Source of the DNA: Paenochrobactrum glaciei
GTDB taxonomy: Bacteria > Pseudomonadota > Alphaproteobacteria > Rhizobiales > Rhizobiaceae
Direction of reading: 5' to 3'
NCBI RefSeq assembly: GCF_039522165.1
Contig: NZ_BAAADE010000009.1
Span: forward strand, 1 to 64,000
DNA length: 64,000 bases
Shown: positions 58,590 to 64,000 of the stretch, one piece after another
Layout: each line of letters opens with the position of its first letter
Position numbering within the stretch: position 1 is the stretch's first letter
The notes under the pieces: generated by a model
The model's database searches: none
What the model was told of the DNA's origin: nothing
The model's input: the letters and a program-made list of their open reading frames with translations, nothing else
Translations under genes and position numbers: made by a program

Positions 58590-61340
58590 TTACCAATTGA
58601 CCTTGAAGCCAACAGAACCTTTTACACTATAGCTTTTGCCAAAATGGTTCAGCGAAGTTTTGGCCATGCCTTCGCCATAGAGCTTATAGCTATTATTGTT
58701 CCAGCTATAAGAACCGCCGCCGCCCAGTTCTGCCCATGTCCTATCCTGCCGGCTGGTCAGTTCCATTGCAGTGATTTTCACTTTCTGAGTGCTGGAAAAA
58801 TCCTGATGCAGATTGGCAATTCCGTAAAGTGATTGTTTGACCGTCGAACCGTGAGTGCCGGACGTTTCACTGTCATAGTTGAGCGCCAAGCCAATCCGCG
58901 CCGATGCTCGCTCACCTTTACGGTTTTCAACCACAGCGCCATAAGGATCGGTAAAATTTTTAAAATCAACTGATGACCAAATGAACTGTGCTTGTGGTGT
59001 CAGTGACCAATGCTCATCAATGTTCAGATTTTGTCCGGCTTCAATGCTGAGCGCATAACCAAAGCCTTTGTGATGACGGGCGAGGGTTGGCTTTGTAGCT
59101 TTGACGCTTAAGTCACTTTCGAACCAATTGCTCTGCGCCTGACTGTCGAGATAAAAACCGTTGCTGCCATACCATGTTAAAGCGCCGCTGAGACCTAATG
59201 CCTGACTGTCAATGGTGCCATCGCCATAGACATTGTCAATGCGAGCGCGTGCCTTGCCATATTGGCCGCTCAATGAAGCAATGAGTTTGCCAAAATCTTC
59301 CTCATAAAACTGGCCGTCTATTCCGGCTTGCAGCCTGTATGTATTGATATTTTGGTTGAGATGTCCGGTCGTGCCATTGGATTGTAAATGGTCATATCCG
59401 GCTTCTGTCCGTGCCCAAAAAGCGGTCGGATTAAGCTGATTTGCGAAATAGCGGTTGCCGGTACGCTGGCGTAAGCTTGGCAGCTGATTAAGGTTTTGTA
59501 ACGTGGCCGTATAAGATTGATAGGTTAGTGCCGACGGGCTGTAACGCGGTGTTGTGCCGCCCTGATTATTGCCTTCGCCGCCATTGGGTTCTTCTTCGGA
59601 ACCGGCCTCTTCGGGCGAGGTGGTTTGCTCACTCACGAGATACCAGCTTTCTGGCGCAGTCGCGCGGTTTTGCATGTCTTTTTTGGTATTTTTACGTAAA
59701 GTGTAAGCATAGGCAGAAGGCGTCATAATAGCGGGTTGGCCATCCTTGGTAACGTAATCCCCTTGCAGTTCAAAATTTCCATTAGCGGTTCCTGCCACTT
59801 CAATCAGCTTGATGCCGTTGATTGTTTGTGCACCCAAACCCCCGCGATTATTGATAATAATTGTGCTAGTGCCGGATGAGTGACCACCGATAAGCAACAT
59901 ATCTGTTTTAGAGCTGTCGTCTGCCAAAACAGAGTTCATATAGATTGTGCCACTGCCTTGATAATCGCCATGAATTTGTAAAATCGTGCCGCCTGTGCCA
60001 TTAAAATAAAGCTCGCCTTCATTGGAAAGTGAAGGCAGAGCGGTGGAAAAACCACCCAAATCCAATGCGCCTTTGGCGGTAATGAAATGTGCGGACAGTG
60101 CATTGAATGCGTTAAAGGCACCTTGTGCAAGGATTCCGTCATGCACGAATGTGTCGCCTTGATAATGGCTGCTGCCACTTAAAATCTGTGTGGTTTCACC
60201 GGTTTTAATAAGATTTTGACCGCCTGTGATTGTGCCGGAAAAATTTGCGTCCGATGTTTGCTCTAGGGTTAAATCAGCATGTCCCAGCAATATTTCACCA
60301 TCGCCGCTTAAACCGCCAACTGTTTGATTGAAATCCATAAAATCAACCGTTGCACCATTTTTGACGGTCAAAATACCGGAGCCGAAAGCATGGGTGGCAA
60401 TATTGGCTTTTGCCAGTCCCGTTTCTGCAACAAAGCCACCAGATGAAGTATTTTCTCCGTTCAAAATCAATTCACCGGCACCGGTGAGATGTAATGCGCC
60501 ATCGCCAGAGATCTGGCCGTTGAGTTCAAGCCGGTTGCCTTGCACATCCAAAGTGCCGCCACCGTTTTGTAGGATAATGTCGCGGTCTGTGCTCAAAGAG
60601 TTGCTTATTTTTAATGTACCGCTGTTAAAATTAAGCTCTGAAGATGGATCGCCAAGATTAGCATCATTGCTGATAACAGCGCTGCCACCTTCAAAAAAAT
60701 TACCGCCTGAATAGGTGTTTACGGCTTCAAGATAGGTTAAACCGGCGCCTTGAAAGGCAAGGCTGCCAGTGCCTGTAATAGTACCATTGAGTATGAAAGC
60801 ATTGCCTGAGCCAATCGCAGTAAGTCTCAGTTGATGGTGATCTAAGCTAATGCTTGCAGGAAAATCAGGATAAACTAGTTGAGTGATTATTCCAGTTTTA
60901 CTGTTTACTTTCCACTCTTGCGAAGATGTTAATTCAAGCATTCCATGTAGAGTAATTGCTTGATTTACCTGACTGTCGATGCTTAGCCCATCAATGCCTG
61001 CAATTCGTAGTGGTGTTATTTTTTTGAATCTAATATCGAATGAAAAGCCAGCTCCCTCATATGGTTCAAGATAAACGAGTTGGCCAAATGTCTTTATGGT
61101 TGGCATGGGTAAAATTATTGTTGAACCTTTATCTCGATTATAAATTAACCTGTCGTATTCGCCGGGTATTGTTTTATCAAAGCCTCCTCTAGGATGAAGA
61201 TTTATTGGGGTGCCTATTACGCCGATGAAATATAAATCCTCAGCCTTGGCGGTATTATAATTCATAAATATAATGATTAGTGTTGCGATCAGGCTTGAGA
61301 GTTTTAAATTAAATAAAATTTTAAAAGCACTAATGAGCAT
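58590..61340 (-). CDS. Autotransporter (type V secretion) with PATR-type passenger
   Basis: A 916-residue protein with a signal peptide ending NTAKAE. Residues about 140-560 are a beta-helix passenger of repeated short strands, with autotransporter-associated repeats such as GGTLDVQGNRLELNGQISGD and GDGALHLTGAGELILNGENT. An acidic linker (PEEAGSEEEPNGGEGNN) near residue 590 leads to a 12-strand C-terminal barrel (FWARTEAGYDHLQSNGTTGH...) ending in VGFKVNW. The first ~190 codons are more AT-rich than the rest, and nothing in them is recognisable, so they may be a separate passenger piece. Adhesin or biofilm function is likely but unproven. Confidence 0.85.
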   Translation of the reverse strand: MLISAFKILFNLKLSSLIATLIIIFMNYNTAKAEDLYFIGVIGTPINLHPRGGFDKTIPGEYDRLIYNRDKGSTIILPMPTIKTFGQLVYLEPYEGAGFSFDIRFKKITPLRIAGIDGLSIDSQVNQAITLHGMLELTSSQEWKVNSKTGIITQLVYPDFPASISLDHHQLRLTAIGSGNAFILNGTITGTGSLAFQGAGLTYLEAVNTYSGGNFFEGGSAVISNDANLGDPSSELNFNSGTLKISNSLSTDRDIILQNGGGTLDVQGNRLELNGQISGDGALHLTGAGELILNGENTSSGGFVAETGLAKANIATHAFGSGILTVKNGATVDFMDFNQTVGGLSGDGEILLGHADLTLEQTSDANFSGTITGGQNLIKTGETTQILSGSSHYQGDTFVHDGILAQGAFNAFNALSAHFITAKGALDLGGFSTALPSLSNEGELYFNGTGGTILQIHGDYQGSGTIYMNSVLADDSSKTDMLLIGGHSSGTSTIIINNRGGLGAQTINGIKLIEVAGTANGNFELQGDYVTKDGQPAIMTPSAYAYTLRKNTKKDMQNRATAPESWYLVSEQTTSPEEAGSEEEPNGGEGNNQGGTTPRYSPSALTYQSYTATLQNLNQLPSLRQRTGNRYFANQLNPTAFWARTEAGYDHLQSNGTTGHLNQNINTYRLQAGIDGQFYEEDFGKLIASLSGQYGKARARIDNVYGDGTIDSQALGLSGALTWYGSNGFYLDSQAQSNWFESDLSVKATKPTLARHHKGFGYALSIEAGQNLNIDEHWSLTPQAQFIWSSVDFKNFTDPYGAVVENRKGERASARIGLALNYDSETSGTHGSTVKQSLYGIANLHQDFSSTQKVKITAMELTSRQDRTWAELGGGGSYSWNNNSYKLYGEGMAKTSLNHFGKSYSVKGSVGFKVNW

Positions 61341-61557
61341 TTCGTCTCTCGATCATAGCATAACAAAAATAATCGTTTTAAAAAATTGTATTTGCTGAAT
61401 AAATTACCATTCCTTGTCAGTTTTATCTTCCTGATAGGTTTGACGGTTTCACAATTTGAATGAATGTTTTTGGCTAGGTTGAAGAGAAAATCTCTTATGC
61501 TAGTGCCATTCATTTGTCGGGCTTGACAATTAATCGATTTTTTTGAACTCATTCCCT

Positions 61558-62169
61558 ATGGGAAAAAATCTAAAATCAAATGACGAAGCTTCGCTTGAAA
61601 CATCGTCCGGCAGTGTCGGTGCCAAATTGCGTGCGCGCCGCCTTGAGCTGAATTTAACGCTTGTTGAACTGAGTGCGAAAAGCGGCGTTTCTTTTGCAAC
61701 CATCAGCAAAATTGAAACTGGCAAAGTCTATGGCGGCTTTCAGACGATTTATAAAATTGCGCGCGGACTTGGTATTCTGGTAACCGATCTGATGGAGGAT
61801 GATCAGTTACAGGAAATTCCGGTGGTGGTGCAGCGCGCCCATGAGATAAAACCCCATAAAACGCAGCTTTATGATTATTATCCGCAGGCAATCCGTGTGC
61901 ATGGAAGGCTGAATTCCAATCGGATGATTATCAATACGCGCATTGTGCCTGACCCAATTGACTGGAGCAATCATGAGGGCGAGGAAGTGGTGACGGTGCT
62001 CTCCGGTGCCATCGATTTGCACTATGCCGGGCGAGAGCCATTGCGACTGGAAGCAGGCGACAGTGCTTGTTTTGATTCTGCTGTTCCTCATGCTTATGTC
62101 AGTACCAGTGATGTGGCGGCAGAAGTGTTTTTTGTCTCCACACGACCTTCAATTCACGAGAATTCATAA
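61558..62169 (+). CDS. XRE-family regulator with cupin sensor domain
   Basis: A 203-residue regulator: a helix-turn-helix (LNLTLVELSAKSGVSFATIS, residues about 35-54) and a C-terminal cupin domain (HEGEEVVTVLSGAIDLHYAG; LRLEAGDSACFDSAVPHAYV). Such proteins control amino-acid or polyamine genes. It is 121 bases before the ABC importer genes on the same strand and is a good candidate for their regulator. No ribosome-binding site is seen. Confidence 0.85.
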   Translation: MGKNLKSNDEASLETSSGSVGAKLRARRLELNLTLVELSAKSGVSFATISKIETGKVYGGFQTIYKIARGLGILVTDLMEDDQLQEIPVVVQRAHEIKPHKTQLYDYYPQAIRVHGRLNSNRMIINTRIVPDPIDWSNHEGEEVVTVLSGAIDLHYAGREPLRLEAGDSACFDSAVPHAYVSTSDVAAEVFFVSTRPSIHENS

Positions 62170-62290
62170 TTTTCATAATTGAAAATTTTCTTTATTGACA
62201 ATTTTGTTGTGTCTCCATAGCCTCACTTCCAAGAGGGAGTTGGGCGCCATGATTTATGGTGCCTGAGGAATAAAATGAGGAGGGTGGCGC

Positions 62291-63466
62291 ATGAAATCTC
62301 TGGGGCGCATTTCACAATTATCTTTAGCTTTTGGTTTGACATTTTCACTGGCAGTACCGGTGCTGGCCGATGATATTATCATTGGTGGTGCACTGAGCCT
62401 GACAGGCGTGCAGGCACCATTGGATGAGGCCGGCCTTAAAGGTGCAGAAGTTGCCGTTAAATATTTGAACGAGCAGGGCGGCGTGCTTGGCAAGCAGCTG
62501 AAGCTTATCAATATTGATGGTAAAAGTGATCCGGTTGTGGTTGGCAATAATGCCATCAACGCGATCAATCAGGGCGCGAAGCTGATTATTGCACCTTGCG
62601 ATTTCGATTTTGGCGGCCCTGCCAGCCGTGAAGCACAAAATGCTGATCTGGTTGGTATTTCCACCTGTGCATCTGACCCGCTTTACAGCTCGTGGTCGCT
62701 GGGTGACAAGCAGTTTACCCTTGCAATGTGGAACACCACTATGGGTGCCACGGCTGCGGAGTTTGCTTATAAAGAACGTAACTGGAAAACCGCTTATGTG
62801 GTGACAGACCAGTTTATTGCTTACACGAAAAGCCTGAGCAAATATTTCACCCAGCATTTCAAAGATATTGGTGGTGAAGTGCTGCTGGAAGACAGCTACA
62901 CGCAAGGCGCACAGGATTTTTCTGCGCAGCTCGCCCGTTTGCAGGCACTGCCAAACAAGCCTGACGTGATCTTTATTTCGTCTTACATGCCGGATTTGGG
63001 CACGATCATTCGCGCTATCCGTGAAGTAGGCATTACCACACCGATTATCGGTGGTGACTCTTATGATGATCCAAGCCTTTTTGATGCGCTTGGTGAGCGT
63101 TTTGGCAATGATGTCTACTTTGTTGGTCACACATGGATGGGGCCGGAAGCGCATCCTGATATGCCGAAATTTATCGACCTTTATAAAGCACAATTTGGCA
63201 GCGAACCGGATACATCTTTTGTTGCGACCGGTTGGGACACTGTGATGATGATGGCAAAGGCCATTGAAGTTGCAGGCTCTACAGATGGTGCAGCCGTTGC
63301 CAAGGCGCTGGAAGAAACCGAATTTGATTTGCTGACCGGTAAATTGTCTTACAGCAATGCCGAACTTGGCCATCAGCCGAATAAATCCGCAGCGATCATC
63401 GCTGTTAATGCCGGAAAACCTTCTTTCCTTGGTTGGCGCCGTGTTGAAAGCCAGCCAAACCCGTAA
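62291..63466 (+). CDS. Branched-chain amino-acid-type ABC transporter binding protein
   Basis: A 391-residue LivK-like periplasmic protein with a signal peptide ending VPVLADD. Marks: IIIGGALSLTGVQAPLDEAG, GAEVAVKYLNEQGGVLGKQL and VFISSYMPDLGTIIRAIREV. Its start follows GAGGAGGG. It binds amino acids, amides or aromatic acids; the substrate cannot be read. The first gene of an importer operon whose ATPase starts 114 bases later. Confidence 0.9.
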   Translation: MKSLGRISQLSLAFGLTFSLAVPVLADDIIIGGALSLTGVQAPLDEAGLKGAEVAVKYLNEQGGVLGKQLKLINIDGKSDPVVVGNNAINAINQGAKLIIAPCDFDFGGPASREAQNADLVGISTCASDPLYSSWSLGDKQFTLAMWNTTMGATAAEFAYKERNWKTAYVVTDQFIAYTKSLSKYFTQHFKDIGGEVLLEDSYTQGAQDFSAQLARLQALPNKPDVIFISSYMPDLGTIIRAIREVGITTPIIGGDSYDDPSLFDALGERFGNDVYFVGHTWMGPEAHPDMPKFIDLYKAQFGSEPDTSFVATGWDTVMMMAKAIEVAGSTDGAAVAKALEETEFDLLTGKLSYSNAELGHQPNKSAAIIAVNAGKPSFLGWRRVESQPNP

Positions 63467-63580
63467 CTTGCAATAATGGCATTGTTTGTCACTGACTGGA
63501 TCGCCCTTGGCCATTGTGGTTGAGGGCGGTCATCAGCATCGGCGCATTGTCTTTCAATTCCTCCATTGGATAAAGAAAAT

Positions 63581-64000
63581 ATGACTGAGCAAAGCCTGCG
63601 GGCTCATTCAATCATTGTCGAATTTTCCGGTTTAAGGGCGCTGGACAATGTCAGCCTGCACTTGAACAGAGGTGAAATTCTGGGGCTTATTGGTCCGAAC
63701 GGATCGGGCAAAACCACATTGATCAATGTGCTGACCGGACAGGTTAAACCTGTATCGGGCACAGTGACATGTGATGGTGAAGATTTAAGCGCTTTGCTGC
63801 CGCGCCATCGGGCGCTGCGCGGAATTATGCGCTCTTTCCAGACAGTGCGTTTGTTTCATAATCTGACAGTGCGCGAAAATATCGAAGTGGCAGCAATTGC
63901 CAAAGGTTTGTCGCGTAAGCAAGCCGGACGTGCAGCTGACCAATTGCTGGAAGAATTCTCGCTTTTCCATCAGCGTTTCGAGCTGGCAAGTGCGCTCAAT
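63581..64000 (+). CDS. ABC transporter ATP-binding protein (LivG type), cut by the window edge
   Basis: The frame is open from ATG 63581 to the last base of the window (140 codons). Walker A is LIGPNGSGKTTLINVLTGQV; the Q-loop is MRSFQTVRLFHNLTVRENIE. The text is that of LivG, one of the two ATPases of branched-chain amino-acid-type importers. The signature and Walker B are beyond the edge. It belongs with the binding protein upstream. Confidence 0.9.
   Translation, partial: MTEQSLRAHSIIVEFSGLRALDNVSLHLNRGEILGLIGPNGSGKTTLINVLTGQVKPVSGTVTCDGEDLSALLPRHRALRGIMRSFQTVRLFHNLTVRENIEVAAIAKGLSRKQAGRAADQLLEEFSLFHQRFELASALN

Noticed and set aside
62345..63514. A 389-codon minus-strand frame
   Set aside because: It lies wholly opposite the LivK-like gene and shows no protein family features; a shadow frame.
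1..64000. CRISPR array, rRNA, prophage or integrative element
   Set aside because: No regularly spaced repeats, rRNA text, phage structural genes, integrase or tRNA attachment site could be seen.

Overview
The window looks like part of a secondary replicon (chromid or megaplasmid) of an alphaproteobacterium of the order Hyphomicrobiales, most likely a Brucellaceae-type genome. Supporting signs are a complete repABC locus with two parS palindromes and a counter-transcribed RNA, BioR-type operator boxes in front of bioY, a cobalamin riboswitch, and metabolic operons typical of this group. The species call is inference; the order-level call is firmer. I see no rRNA, tRNA or CRISPR array.

Region 1 (1-4.9 kb) is a graveyard. 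It holds the right end of one IS3-family (IS407-type) insertion sequence, the left end and decayed transposase of a second copy, one intact-looking acyltransferase gene, and broken pieces of a parA gene, an IS66 tnpB, an AadB-like nucleotidyltransferase, and a second repABC locus (repB and the end of repC, fused by deletion).

Region 2 (4.9-15.6 kb) is one minus-strand catabolic operon: aldehyde dehydrogenase, a TRAP transporter (dctP-Q-M), a two-subunit UxaA/SuyAB-type lyase, a GMC flavoprotein, a LacI-family regulator and a SulP anion transporter. Two tandem LacI-type operators lie before its first gene. The set suggests uptake of an organic acid or sulfonate, alcohol-to-aldehyde-to-acid oxidation, then elimination; the substrate is not known.

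Region 3 (15.9-19.8 kb) is the working repABC replication and partition locus, transcribed leftward.

Region 4 (19.8-32 kb) is mixed. It has a B12 riboswitch ahead of a CbiX/ferredoxin-like protein and a nickel/peptide-type ABC importer that lacks its ATPases; a hipBA toxin-antitoxin pair with three evenly spaced operators; bioB-bioY with BioR boxes; a calcium/proton antiporter; an aspartoacylase-like deacylase; an L,D-transpeptidase-like protein; and mtnK.

Region 5 (32-47.4 kb) is the most unusual part. mtnK (methylthioribose kinase) is divergent from a FadR-type regulator, which is followed by a 13-gene same-strand operon: an MtnA-like isomerase, GctAB-like CoA-transferase subunits, a CaiB-type CoA-transferase, a FucA-like class II aldolase, TRAP permeases, a thiamine-diphosphate enzyme, an aldehyde dehydrogenase, a TRAP binding protein, an AhpD-like protein, an AcuI/YhdH reductase and an acyl-CoA ligase. 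Kinase, isomerase and aldolase match the core of the 5-deoxypentose / methylthioribose 'DHAP shunt'; the CoA enzymes and TRAP system around it suggest a longer, undescribed route.

Region 6 (47.4-64 kb) has an AztD-type zinc chaperone and a COG0523 GTPase behind Zur-like boxes, an Aae-type efflux operon (DUF1656, HlyD, FUSC, TolC-like), an outer-membrane beta-barrel protein, a MOSC protein, a MocR regulator, an autotransporter, an XRE-cupin regulator, and the start of a branched-chain amino-acid-type ABC importer that runs off the right edge.
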